In this document: positions 44,112-52,368 of the stretch, one piece after another
Position numbering within the stretch: the stretch's first letter is position 1
How the letters are laid out: every line of letters starts with the position of its first letter
Origin: Pyxidicoccus trucidator
GTDB lineage: Bacteria > Myxococcota > Myxococcia > Myxococcales > Myxococcaceae
Length of the DNA stretch: 64,000 nt
Reading direction: 5' to 3'
Assembly (NCBI RefSeq): GCF_010894435.1
Contig: NZ_JAAIXZ010000006.1
Coordinates: forward strand, 248,001-312,000
Made by a program: the position numbers and the translations under genes
Notes under the pieces: generated by a model
The model's database searches: none
Seen by the model: the letters and a program-made list of their open reading frames with translations, nothing else
What the model was told of the DNA's origin: nothing

Positions 44112-45080
44112 TCAGCGCCCGGAGAACACGCCCAGGGCGCGGAACTTCTCGTATCGGTCCTTCACCAGTTCATCGGGTGACAGCTCGGCGAGCTGGCCCA
44201 GGAGCTTGCGGAGGGTCTTCCCCAGGGCGTCCGCCGCCTTCGCCGGATCCCTGTGCGCGCCGCCCGCGGGCTCGGGCACCACCTCGTCGATGATCTTCAT
44301 CTCCAGCAAATCCTTCGCCGTGAGCTTCATCGCGTCCGCCGCCTTGTCCGCCTTGGTGGCGTCGCGGAAGAGGATGGAGGCGCAGCCCTCCGGGGAGATG
44401 ACCGAGTAGACGCTGTTCTGCAGCATCAGCACACGGTTGCCCACGCCGATGGCCAGCGCGCCGCCCGAGCCGCCCTCGCCCACCACGGTGGAGATGATGG
44501 GCACCTTGAGGCCGCTCATCACCTCCAGGTTGACGGCGATGGCCTCCGCCTGCCCGCGCTCCTCCGCGCCGATGCCCGGGTACGCGCCCGGCGTGTCCAC
44601 GAAGGTGAGGATGGGCTTCTCGAAGCGCTCGGCCAGCTCCATCAGGCGGCGGGCCTTGCGGTAGCCCTCCGGGCGCGGCATGCCGAAGTTGCGCGCCATG
44701 TTCTCCTTCGTGTTGCGGCCCTTCTGGTGGCCCATCACCATCACGGGCCTGCCGTCGAAGCGGGCGAAGCCGCCGACAATCGACGGGTCCTCGCCGAAGC
44801 ACCGGTCGCCGCACAGCTCCACGAAGTCGGTGAACAGGTAGTGGACGTAGTCCAGGAAGTACGGGCGGTTCGGGTGCCGGGACATCTGCACCACCTGCCA
44901 CCGCGTCAGGTCGCTGAAGATCTCCGTCTGGAGCTTCTTGGCCTTCTTCTCGAGCTTGGAGATCTCCGACGAGAAGTCCACCGAGCCGCTCGTGGACAGG
45001 ACCTTGAGCTCTTCGATCTTCTTCTCCAGCTCAATGAGGGGACGCTCGAAGTCGAGCGCATAGCTGGTACTGGTTGCCAT
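44112..45080 (-). CDS. accA: Acetyl-CoA carboxylase carboxyltransferase alpha subunit
   Basis: 322 residues covering the complete AccA: an N-terminal coiled helix ([12 protein letters not shown]), [60 protein letters not shown] (CoA/oxyanion site) and [15 protein letters not shown]. It transfers carboxyl from biotin to acetyl-CoA in the first step of fatty-acid synthesis, with AccD elsewhere. ATG 45080 is the family start. It lies 21 bp upstream of hisC on the same strand, so a housekeeping transcription unit accA-hisC-cmk is likely. Confidence 0.96.
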   Translation of the reverse strand: MATSTSYALDFERPLIELEKKIEELKVLSTSGSVDFSSEISKLEKKAKKLQTEIFSDLTRWQVVQMSRHPNRPYFLDYVHYLFTDFVELCGDRCFGEDPSIVGGFARFDGRPVMVMGHQKGRNTKENMARNFGMPRPEGYRKARRLMELAERFEKPILTFVDTPGAYPGIGAEERGQAEAIAVNLEVMSGLKVPIISTVVGEGGSGGALAIGVGNRVLMLQNSVYSVISPEGCASILFRDATKADKAADAMKLTAKDLLEMKIIDEVVPEPAGGAHRDPAKAADALGKTLRKLLGQLAELSPDELVKDRYEKFRALGVFSGR

Positions 45081-45180
45081 GGCGCGGGACTAGCACCACG
45101 GTATGGCCGCTTTCAACGCGCAAGAGGTTACGCACCGCGTAGAAGTAGAATCGACCGGCCCTTTCCTCCGTCGGAGGTAC

Positions 45181-45867
45181 ATGCTCTCCGCCCCGCTGCT
45201 CCTCGTCCTGGCCCTGACGGCCGCCGTGCCCGCCCCTGCCGCGAAGGCGCTCAACACGGAGGGCTTCCGCCTGTACCAGGCCGGCCGCTACCCGGAGGCC
45301 CTGGAGAAGTTCCAGGAGGCCACCCGGCAGGCCCCGGACTATGCGCTCGCCCGCTACAACGTCGCCGCCACCCTGGGCCTGCTGCGCAAGCAAGGCAAGG
45401 TCTGCGAGTACAGCGCCCACCGGGACGTCATCGTCGAGCACCTCACCCAGTCGGTGAAGCTGGACGCGCGCCGGCTGGCCCGGGCGAAGGTGGACAGCGA
45501 CCTGGACCCCATCCGCGACACCCTGGGCTGGCAGCGCCTGCTGGGCCGCTCCCCGGAGCGCGAGTCCGACGTGCGGCTGCTCCTGCCCGCCGTGTCCTGG
45601 TTTGGCCCGGGCGTGGGCGTCTACGGCACCCTCCAGGGCCTGCGCTTCCAGCGCAACGGCCGGGCCGTGCTCTGGCTGAAGGAAGTGGGCGATGACGGGG
45701 TGCCACGGCTTCGGGAGGTGAAGGGCACCTACAGCGTGCGCGGCCGCCAGGTCGAGCTGCGGCTGAAGGGCCGGGCGCCGCTGGTGGGTACGCTGACCGA
45801 CACCGGCGCCCTCACCATTCCCGAGCTGGGCACGTTCACCGACTCACCCTCCGAGTGCGAGGCCTGA
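45181..45867 (+). CDS. Exported TPR protein
   Basis: 228 residues. A signal peptide (MLSAPLLLVLALTAAVPAPA) is followed by one clear TPR pair (NTEGFRLYQAGRYPEALEKF, then ALARYNVAATLGLLRKQGKV) and a C-terminal beta-rich part that includes TYSVRGRQVELRLKG. ATG 45181 is preferred because the signal peptide begins there and GGAGG is just upstream (3 nt); the in-frame ATG 45103 would add a soluble stretch. It diverges from accA. No family is recognised beyond TPR. Confidence 0.75.
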   Translation: MLSAPLLLVLALTAAVPAPAAKALNTEGFRLYQAGRYPEALEKFQEATRQAPDYALARYNVAATLGLLRKQGKVCEYSAHRDVIVEHLTQSVKLDARRLARAKVDSDLDPIRDTLGWQRLLGRSPERESDVRLLLPAVSWFGPGVGVYGTLQGLRFQRNGRAVLWLKEVGDDGVPRLREVKGTYSVRGRQVELRLKGRAPLVGTLTDTGALTIPELGTFTDSPSECEA

Positions 45868-46070
45868 GACATCCCCGGCGCCAGTGACGAAGGCCCACCA
45901 CTCGGGGTGACGGGCCCCACACGCTTACACGCCGGGCGAGCAGCCAGCCCTTGGCGCTTACGACGCAAGTGGTCATCGTGCGCGGCGGGGGCGGGGCGGC
46001 AGTCTTCCGGGGTGGTTCAGGGGCAGGTGGAGTCGTGGCGGCGGGCCCCCTCTTTCACTCACGCGGGCAT

Positions 46071-46105
46071 GAAAAAGCCGTCCCCTTCGCCTGGAAGGGA
46101 ACGGC
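46071..46105 (-). terminator. Intrinsic terminator for the ATPase gene
   Basis: On the minus strand, a 12-bp stem (GCCGTTCCCTTC / GAAGGGGACGGC, one G-U pair) with a 5-nt loop followed by CTTTTTC, 28 bp after the ATPase stop. A clear rho-independent terminator. Confidence 0.85.
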
Positions 46106-46132
46106 CGGGGTGCGCCACGCGACTTCAGCGGC

Positions 46133-48100
46133 TCAGGCCGCCTTGATCTTCGCGGCCGGCGGCGACAGCGCGTACCACGCGGTGCGGAACGCCTTCAGCT
46201 CGCGCAGGCCCGCCGGGTGCCGGCCGAGCGCCGGCGCCATGGTGACGGGCAGGCCGATCTTCTTCTCAATCGCCTTGGCCGCGTTGAGCTCCAGCTTGCG
46301 GCGGTTCTCGCACTTGTCGCAGGTGGACTTGGGGCCCACGCGGTTGACGAGCACGCGCTCCACCGGGAGCTTCTTCTCCTTGAGGTACTCCACCAGCCGC
46401 TCGGTGCGGGCCGCGGCCAGCTCCTCGCCGCGCGTGACGACGACGAAGCGCGCCTCGGTGGGAGAGGCCAGCGCGTCCTCGAAGCGCTTCACGTGCTTGA
46501 GCATGCCGGCGATGTCGTCCGCCAGGTCGCCCAGGCCCTTCGCGCGGTGCTTGCTCAGCACGGTGTGCAGCGCACCCAGCCACGTCTTGGCCGTCTCCGC
46601 CAGCTCCACCACCCGCACCGACGTCACGAAAGGCGAGGAGTCCACGACGATGCGCTTGAAGCGCTCCTGCACCAGCGCGTCCGTGAGGCAGGACATGGCC
46701 GCCAGCTCGTCGATGCCCGGGGGCGCGCACTCCAGCAGGTTGCGCAGGTAGAGCAGGTCCGCCGGCACGTCGTTGCCCGCCTTGGGCGCGCCCTCGAAGG
46801 CCTTCTCCGCCTTCTCCTTCACGCGCTTGCGCAGGGCGTTGAACCAGCCCGCCATGTCCAGCTCGCGCGCGTACAGGCCCTTGGTGCCCTTCACCTGCGT
46901 CTCGGTGTCCGTCAGCCGGCTCTGCAGCACGTCCGACAGCGAGTGCGCGGGGTCCGTGGAGATGAGGAGCACCGGCCCCTCCTTCTCCGTCAGCGTCACC
47001 GCGGCGGCGGCGGCGCACGAGCTCTTGCCCACGCCACCCTGGCCCACGAAGAAGATCAGCCGCGTGGGAGGCAGCGGCGGCGCGGCGATGGGCGGCATGG
47101 ACGGCGCGCGCACCAGGGCCGGAGGCCCCTCCGCGGCGGCGAACTCCAGCGCCTTCGTCTCCTTGCCACCCGCCCACGCCTTGGCCAGCAGTCCCAGCCC
47201 GTCCAGCCCGCGCGGCGCCAGCTCGCGGCGGCCCAGCAGGTTGACGGGGACGGCCTTGTCCAGCGCCTGGTACTTGCGCACGTGGGGCGCCTGCAGGCCC
47301 CGGCGGCCCTGGCACGCCGGACAGCCGTCGCGGTCTTCCACCTGGTTGACGATGATCTCCGTCACCGGCAGCCCGCGCTCACGCAGCTGCGTGAAGAGCA
47401 TGCGCGTCTGCGCCTCGGGCACCGGCTCGGCCAGCGCCACGAGGTGGAAGGCCGTGCGCGCGGGGTCCTTCAGCAGCGCCAGCAGCTTCTCCGCCTTCTG
47501 GCCCAGCTGCTCCAGGAAGCCCGGCGCCGCGGCCTCGGCGGCCTTCTTGCCCTTGCCCGACGACGCCGGCTTCTCACCGCCCGCCTTCACGAAGCCCAGG
47601 AACTTGCGCAGCCCCACCGGCAGGTCGAACAGGCGCAGCGTGTGGCTCGTGGGCGACGCGTCCACGATGATCCGGTCGAATTCCTTGTCCTTGCCCTCCA
47701 GCAGATCCACGACGTGGAAGAGCCCCACCAGCTCCTCCAGGCCCGGCACCGCCTGCTGGTACAGCTTGCCCATGTCCTCGTCGGAGATGTGCGTGCCCTT
47801 CCCCGCGGCCTTCGCCAGCGCGGGCAGGTAGTCCGCCAGGAAGGGCTTCATCAGCGCGGCCGGCTCGAGCTCCAGGGCGTACACCCCACCCTCGCCCTTG
47901 CCCGCCACCAGCTTCGTCGGCTTCGCGGTGAGCTTCTTCTTCACCAGGTCCGACAGCGAGCGCACCGGGTCCAGGGAGACGAGCAGCACCCGTTCCTTCG
48001 GCGCGTCCTCCGACAACCGCAACGCGTACGCTGCCGCGAGCGTGGTCTTGCCTGCCCCGCCCTTGCCGCCGAAGAAGTGAAGAACTCGCGCGTCGCTCAT
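46133..48100 (-). CDS. Fused double Get3/ArsA-type ATPase
   Basis: 655 residues comprising two homologous halves. Each has a P-loop of the deviant Walker type: FGGKGGAGKTT at about 10-20 and VGQGGVGKSS near residue 353. Each has a switch-like block (LVSLDPVRSLSD / LISTDPAHSLSDVL) and a CxxC pair (CPACQGRR near 261, CDKCENRR near 592). ArsA pumps arsenite; eukaryotic Get3 carries tail-anchored proteins and uses CxxC to bind zinc at its dimer interface. The paired CxxC motifs fit a pseudo-dimeric Get3-like fold better than an arsenite pump, and no arsB or arsR is adjacent. ATG 48100 fits the start. The 265-bp upstream region (48101-48365) holds no gene I can support. Confidence 0.85.
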   Translation of the reverse strand: MSDARVLHFFGGKGGAGKTTLAAAYALRLSEDAPKERVLLVSLDPVRSLSDLVKKKLTAKPTKLVAGKGEGGVYALELEPAALMKPFLADYLPALAKAAGKGTHISDEDMGKLYQQAVPGLEELVGLFHVVDLLEGKDKEFDRIIVDASPTSHTLRLFDLPVGLRKFLGFVKAGGEKPASSGKGKKAAEAAAPGFLEQLGQKAEKLLALLKDPARTAFHLVALAEPVPEAQTRMLFTQLRERGLPVTEIIVNQVEDRDGCPACQGRRGLQAPHVRKYQALDKAVPVNLLGRRELAPRGLDGLGLLAKAWAGGKETKALEFAAAEGPPALVRAPSMPPIAAPPLPPTRLIFFVGQGGVGKSSCAAAAAVTLTEKEGPVLLISTDPAHSLSDVLQSRLTDTETQVKGTKGLYARELDMAGWFNALRKRVKEKAEKAFEGAPKAGNDVPADLLYLRNLLECAPPGIDELAAMSCLTDALVQERFKRIVVDSSPFVTSVRVVELAETAKTWLGALHTVLSKHRAKGLGDLADDIAGMLKHVKRFEDALASPTEARFVVVTRGEELAAARTERLVEYLKEKKLPVERVLVNRVGPKSTCDKCENRRKLELNAAKAIEKKIGLPVTMAPALGRHPAGLRELKAFRTAWYALSPPAAKIKAA

Positions 48101-48365
48101 TGGGTTGTGGCCTTCCTTGTGCCCCCCCGGCGGCACCTGATGCACACTCCTGGACGGCCAAGAAAGAAGGCGTCGGAGTTGCCCGGTGCGTGACCTCTGC
48201 GGCCGGGCCATCCCTGTGGGTGGGAGATTACCGCAGAATCCCCCGTCCAGAGGTCAAAAGTCAAGAATTGACGCGGGGTTTCGAGGCTGGAAGGGGTCTC
48301 TGACAGCCCCCCCTCCGAGCCCCGCCAAGCATGCGGAATCCGGAGGGGATTTCCTACCCGTCAGG

Positions 48366-49808
48366 TCAGCGGACGACCAGGCTGTTGGCCCCCATCGGCC
48401 CGTCGCTTCCCTGCCCGCCCAGCGGTCCTCCACCTCCGCCGAGGCCCTGCTGGGCCCGAGCCTCGGCGGCGTACCGGTTGAGCTTGTTGTAGAGCGTCTT
48501 CTCGCTGACCCCGAGCACCTCGGCCGTCCGGGCCTTGTTGTTCCCGTTCCGCTGGAGGCTGCCGAGGATGTACTCGCGCTCCACCGCGTCCAGGCTCAGC
48601 CCGAAGGGCAGCCGGAAGGTGTGGCGCTCCGGGGCCTTGCCGGCCATGTCCGGCGGCAGGTGCTCGCGGGTGATCAGCTCCCCGTCGCAGAGGATCACCG
48701 CGCGCTCCACCGCGTTGCGCAGCTCACGGATGTTGCCCGGCCACTCGTAGTTCTTCAGGACTTCCATCGCCTCGGGGTGCACCCCGTTGACGCGCTTGGC
48801 CGAGTCCCCGCGGTACTTGTCCACGAAGTGCTGGACGAGAATCGGCACGTCCTCGCGCCGCTCGCGCAGGGGCGGCAGGTGGATCTGGAACACGTTGAGG
48901 CGGAAGTAGAGGTCCTCGCGGAACCGGCCGGCCTTGATCTCCTGCTTGAGGTCGCGGTTGGTGGCGCACAGCACGCGCACATCCACCTCGATTTCCACCT
49001 TGCCGCCCAGCCGCCGCAGCTTCCCCTCTTCCAGGACGCGGAGCAGCTTGGCCTGGAGCTCGAGCGGAATCTCGCCCAGCTCGTCCAGGAACAGCGTGCC
49101 GCCGTGCGCCATCTCGAACACGCCGGGCCGCCGCTGATCCGCGCCGGTGAAGGCGCCGCGCTCGTGGCCGAACAGCTCGGACTCGATGAGCGTGTGCGGA
49201 ATGGACGCGCAGTTGATGGCGATGAAGGGCTTGTCGCGGCGCAGAGACAGGTTGTGGACCGCGCGCGACACCACCTCCTTGCCCGTGCCGGACTCGCCGC
49301 TGATGGAGACGCTGGCCTTGGAGGGGGCCACCTTCTCCACCAGCTCGATCACCTTCCGCATGTTCGCGGACTGGGCGATGAGGTCGGACGAGCCGAGCTG
49401 CTTCAGCCGCCGACGCAGCGTCTGCACCTCGCGCATCGTCTCCTTCTTCTCCAGCGCCCGGTCGATGCAGACCTTCAGCCGCGCGGTGTCGAGCGGCTTG
49501 ACGATGAAGTCGTAGGCGCCTTCGCGGATGGCCTCCACCGCGGCGTCGATGGTGCCGCGCCCCGTGAGGAAGACCACCGGGCAATCCGGCAGCTCTTCCT
49601 TCAGGTTGCGCAGCAGCCACAGGCCATCCGTCTCCGGCATGGCCAGGTCCGACAGGACGACGTCCGGCCGGAACTCGCCCGCCTTGCGGAGGGCGTCATG
49701 CCCGTCGAATGCGATCTCGACCTTGTGCCCCCAGGAGCTGAGCATCTCTGCCAGCGCCTCGCACGTGTCGCGTTCGTCATCCACGGCCAGGATTCGTGCG
49801 CTGCCCAA
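48366..49808 (-). CDS. NtrC-type response regulator
   Basis: 480 residues: receiver domain ([18 protein letters not shown]; phospho-acceptor Asp in [11 protein letters not shown]; Lys in VKPLD), a linker helix, sigma-54 AAA+ domain ([20 protein letters not shown] loop, [20 protein letters not shown]) and a Fis-type HTH ([20 protein letters not shown]). It activates sigma-54 promoters when phosphorylated. The start is TTG 49806-49808 with GGGAGG 7 nt upstream; longer frames read as noise. It lies just downstream of the kinase gene (49876-50553), so the two form a cognate pair. Target genes are unknown. Confidence 0.92.
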   Translation of the reverse strand: MGSARILAVDDERDTCEALAEMLSSWGHKVEIAFDGHDALRKAGEFRPDVVLSDLAMPETDGLWLLRNLKEELPDCPVVFLTGRGTIDAAVEAIREGAYDFIVKPLDTARLKVCIDRALEKKETMREVQTLRRRLKQLGSSDLIAQSANMRKVIELVEKVAPSKASVSISGESGTGKEVVSRAVHNLSLRRDKPFIAINCASIPHTLIESELFGHERGAFTGADQRRPGVFEMAHGGTLFLDELGEIPLELQAKLLRVLEEGKLRRLGGKVEIEVDVRVLCATNRDLKQEIKAGRFREDLYFRLNVFQIHLPPLRERREDVPILVQHFVDKYRGDSAKRVNGVHPEAMEVLKNYEWPGNIRELRNAVERAVILCDGELITREHLPPDMAGKAPERHTFRLPFGLSLDAVEREYILGSLQRNGNNKARTAEVLGVSEKTLYNKLNRYAAEARAQQGLGGGGGPLGGQGSDGPMGANSLVVR

Positions 49809-49875
49809 GTGAAGACCTCCCGTACTGCGTCGTGACGCAAGGTTGTCTGAAACAGAAAGAAGCTGTCGCGCGCCG

Positions 49876-50553
49876 TCAGGCGCGGGGGAACACCAGCCGG
49901 CAGTGTCCCGCGCGGATGTACGGCTCCACGCCGAGCTGCGCACAGCGCAGCTCCAGGGCCGCCACCACCTCGGGCAGGGGCTCCGAGGCCCCACCCGTGT
50001 CCTCCACCTCCAGCACCGCGGACGCGCCGTCCGCGCGCACCAGCACCCGGACCGAGCCGCCCCCTTCCGCCCGGCGGAAGGCGCGCAGCAGCGACTGCAC
50101 GAGGAAGAAGCCCACCTCCGAGCTGTCCGGCAGCCGCACCCGCACCCCGGCCTCCACCGCCGACTGCACCTGCACCCGGCGCTTGCGGCTCTCGTGGCCC
50201 AGCACGCCCAGCGCGCGCGTGGCGGCCTCGGACAGGTCCGCGTCACCCGGCGTCGCGCCTCGGTGGACCACGAACTCGGAGAACATCTTCAGGATGCCGT
50301 CCACGCGCTGGATCTGATCGCGCATGGCCTTGAGGTTCTTCTCCTGCGACGCGGGCACCTGGCCCGTCTCCGCCTTCAGCTTCTCGGAGAGCACCTCCAG
50401 GTGGATGGCGAGCGCGTTCAGCGGGTTGCGCACGTCATGCATCAGGCTGTCCATCAGCGTGGGGACGGCGCCGTAGCGCACCGCGCCCACCATGGGGTCC
50501 GCCGACTCCTCGAGAGAGGGTGCGGTATTGGACACTGCCGTCGAGCTAACCAA
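49876..50553 (-). CDS. Sensor histidine kinase-like protein with degenerate ATPase domain
   Basis: 225 residues starting from TTG 50553 with GAGGAG 6 nt upstream. The dimerisation domain keeps an H-box (SLMHDVRNPLNALAIHLEVL, His in HDVRNPL). The ATP-binding part is reduced: LEVEDTGG is the D-x-G remnant, while the N-box position (FFLVQSLLRAFRRAEGG) has lost its Asn residues and the lid seems short. No sensor or transmembrane segment is present, so signals would come from a partner. It probably exchanges phosphate with the downstream NtrC-type regulator. Whether it still autophosphorylates is doubtful. Confidence 0.75.
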   Translation of the reverse strand: MVSSTAVSNTAPSLEESADPMVGAVRYGAVPTLMDSLMHDVRNPLNALAIHLEVLSEKLKAETGQVPASQEKNLKAMRDQIQRVDGILKMFSEFVVHRGATPGDADLSEAATRALGVLGHESRKRRVQVQSAVEAGVRVRLPDSSEVGFFLVQSLLRAFRRAEGGGSVRVLVRADGASAVLEVEDTGGASEPLPEVVAALELRCAQLGVEPYIRAGHCRLVFPRA

Positions 50554-50788
50554 CGGAAACTCCTCGGGTTTTTGCCGCCATCCCTCGCCGCCACCCTCAC
50601 CGGTGCCAAGAGTTAGGGAGCCCTTTCGGGAACGTCAACCCTCGGTCGGTAATTCTTGCCGGAAGCGGCAAATTCCCGTGGCGGGACGCCCACTTGGAGG
50701 GGCTCCCGAGTGTCCGTCAGACGACGCTTCGGGGTGATCCGCGATCAGCGCGGGCCACCCGGTGTCCAGCACTGGACGAAGGTTCACT

Positions 50789-51238
50789 TCACGTCGTCGT
50801 GGGATCGCGGGCGGCGTCGCCCAGCCCGACGAGCTCCAGCTTCAGCCGGGTGGCGAAATCGAAGATGCGCGGGTCCCGGTAGAACTCGCCGAAGACGATG
50901 CGCACCAGGCCCGCATTGGCGATCAGCTTGAAGCAGGGCCAGCAGGGGCTGGCGGTGGTGTAGATGGTCGCCCCGTCGATGCTGACGCCGTTGGTGGCCG
51001 CCTGGATGATGGCGTTGGCCTCGGCGTGGACTGTGGCCACGCAGTGGCCGTTCTCCATCATGTGGCCCACGTCGTCGCAGTGCGGCAGCCCGCGGATGGA
51101 GCCGTTGTAGCCGGTGGACAGAATCGTCCTCTCCCGCACGACGACGGCCCCCACATGCTTGCGATCACAGGTGGCGCGCGTGGCCACCTGCTTCGCGATG
51201 TCCATGAAGTACTGATCCCACGAGACACGTCCTGACAT
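50789..51238 (-). CDS. dCMP deaminase family protein (ComEB-like)
   Basis: 149 residues. Zinc-binding signatures of the cytidine/deoxycytidylate deaminase superfamily: TVHAEANAI (His and catalytic Glu) and SPCWPCFKL (two Cys), plus GYNGSIRGLPHC, as in dCMP deaminases. It converts dCMP to dUMP, feeding dTMP synthesis; relatives work in competence (ComEB). ATG 51238 has GGAGG 5 nt upstream. The 235-bp space to the kinase gene holds no gene I can support. It lies in the same direction as the flanking genes but is probably a separate unit. Confidence 0.88.
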   Translation of the reverse strand: MSGRVSWDQYFMDIAKQVATRATCDRKHVGAVVVRERTILSTGYNGSIRGLPHCDDVGHMMENGHCVATVHAEANAIIQAATNGVSIDGATIYTTASPCWPCFKLIANAGLVRIVFGEFYRDPRIFDFATRLKLELVGLGDAARDPTTT

Positions 51239-51347
51239 CGCCACCTCCGCGCCGGGATGTATCCCGGCCAGGGCGCGTGTCGAAGAATCGGACGGCCTGG
51301 CGCACACGGGACGTGCGGCGTCCAACGCCCCGCGAGACGTGCGGCGT

Positions 51348-52226
51348 CTAGCGCCCGGCGGCCTGGGCCACTCCACCCTCGGTGGGGGCGCTGTGGCGCA
51401 GCAGCCGCCCGAAGCCCTTCGCCTGGAGGAACTGGCGCACCTTGGAGGTGGGCGCGGCGAACGTCTCGCCGGGCATGGGCACGTCGAAGCTGTAGCTCTG
51501 CTCCTCCACGGCGAAGTCCACCTTCGCCGTGCGGTAGCCCTCCACCACGGCCAGCAGCCGGCCCGTCTCCAGGCTGAAGATGCCGCCGCCCGAGGCGCCG
51601 TAGCCGATGGGCGCGTCCGTCTTCACCATCTTCGGGCGCTTCGTCTCCCGGTCCCACTCCACCTGGGACAGCATGCCGCCGGACAGCGACAGCGCGCGGC
51701 CGAAGGGAGACGCGGCGACGACGACGTCCTCGCCCAGCTCGAGCTCGGCATCGTCCGCCAGCTCCACCGCGGGCAGCTCCAGGCCCGGCACACGCACCAG
51801 CGCCAGGTCCAGGTCCGGCACCACGCCAGCGGCCACCACCTCGCCGGTGTGCTCCAGCGCATCACCCCGGCGGTCGACCACCACGCGCAGGACGGGGTCC
51901 TTCAGGTGGCCCATCTCCACCGCGTGCGCGTTGGTGATGACCCAGGCCACCACCCCACCCTTCTCGTCACGCTCGGAGCCCACCACCACGCCGGACGCGG
52001 TGCTCCGTGCCTTGCCGCCCTCGGCGACCTGCAGGCGCACGTTGTGCGGGAGGATGCGCCGCACCATCTCCTTGCGGGATGGACGCGGGGCCTCGCGCTG
52101 GGCCACCACCTGCTCCACCACCGGCGCAGCCTGGGGCGCGGGAGCGCTGGCGGACTGCTGAGAGGGAGCACTGGCGCACGACACGAGGGCGAGCAGGGCG
52201 GGGACGCCCAGGAAGAAGCGGCTCAT
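51348..52226 (-). CDS. Lipoprotein trypsin-like protease
   Basis: 292 residues. The signal ends LLALVSC (Cys17), giving an envelope lipoprotein. An Ala/Pro/Gln linker leads to an S1C-type protease domain: VITNAHAVEMG (His), PDLDLALVRV (Asp), GYGASGGGIF (Ser in GASGGG). The oxyanion segment has GASGGG rather than GNSGGP, as in several myxobacterial and HtrA-like members. No PDZ domain is seen. ATG 52226 is decided by the signal peptide. The 142-bp gap to prkA (52227-52368) holds no other gene. A role in envelope proteolysis is inferred. Confidence 0.82.
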   Translation of the reverse strand: MSRFFLGVPALLALVSCASAPSQQSASAPAPQAAPVVEQVVAQREAPRPSRKEMVRRILPHNVRLQVAEGGKARSTASGVVVGSERDEKGGVVAWVITNAHAVEMGHLKDPVLRVVVDRRGDALEHTGEVVAAGVVPDLDLALVRVPGLELPAVELADDAELELGEDVVVAASPFGRALSLSGGMLSQVEWDRETKRPKMVKTDAPIGYGASGGGIFSLETGRLLAVVEGYRTAKVDFAVEEQSYSFDVPMPGETFAAPTSKVRQFLQAKGFGRLLRHSAPTEGGVAQAAGR

Positions 52227-52368
52227 CGACTCTCCGGCGAGGGGTGAACAGCAGCTCTAACGAGGAGACAACTCGTTTGCGGCTCCCATCATCCCGAGCC
52301 CCCACCGGCATTGGAAGCAGGCGTGCGGCATGGCCCCGTCCGCCTGCCCGCTCATGTGCGTGTGCGAC

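Noticed and set aside
46133..48100. Arsenic resistance operon
   Set aside because: No arsB, arsC or arsR adjoins the ATPase, and the paired CxxC motifs fit Get3 better than ArsA.
48101..48365. TTGACT/TTTGAC boxes on the minus strand as a promoter for the ATPase
   Set aside because: No -10 box lies at a workable distance, so the promoter call is not supported.
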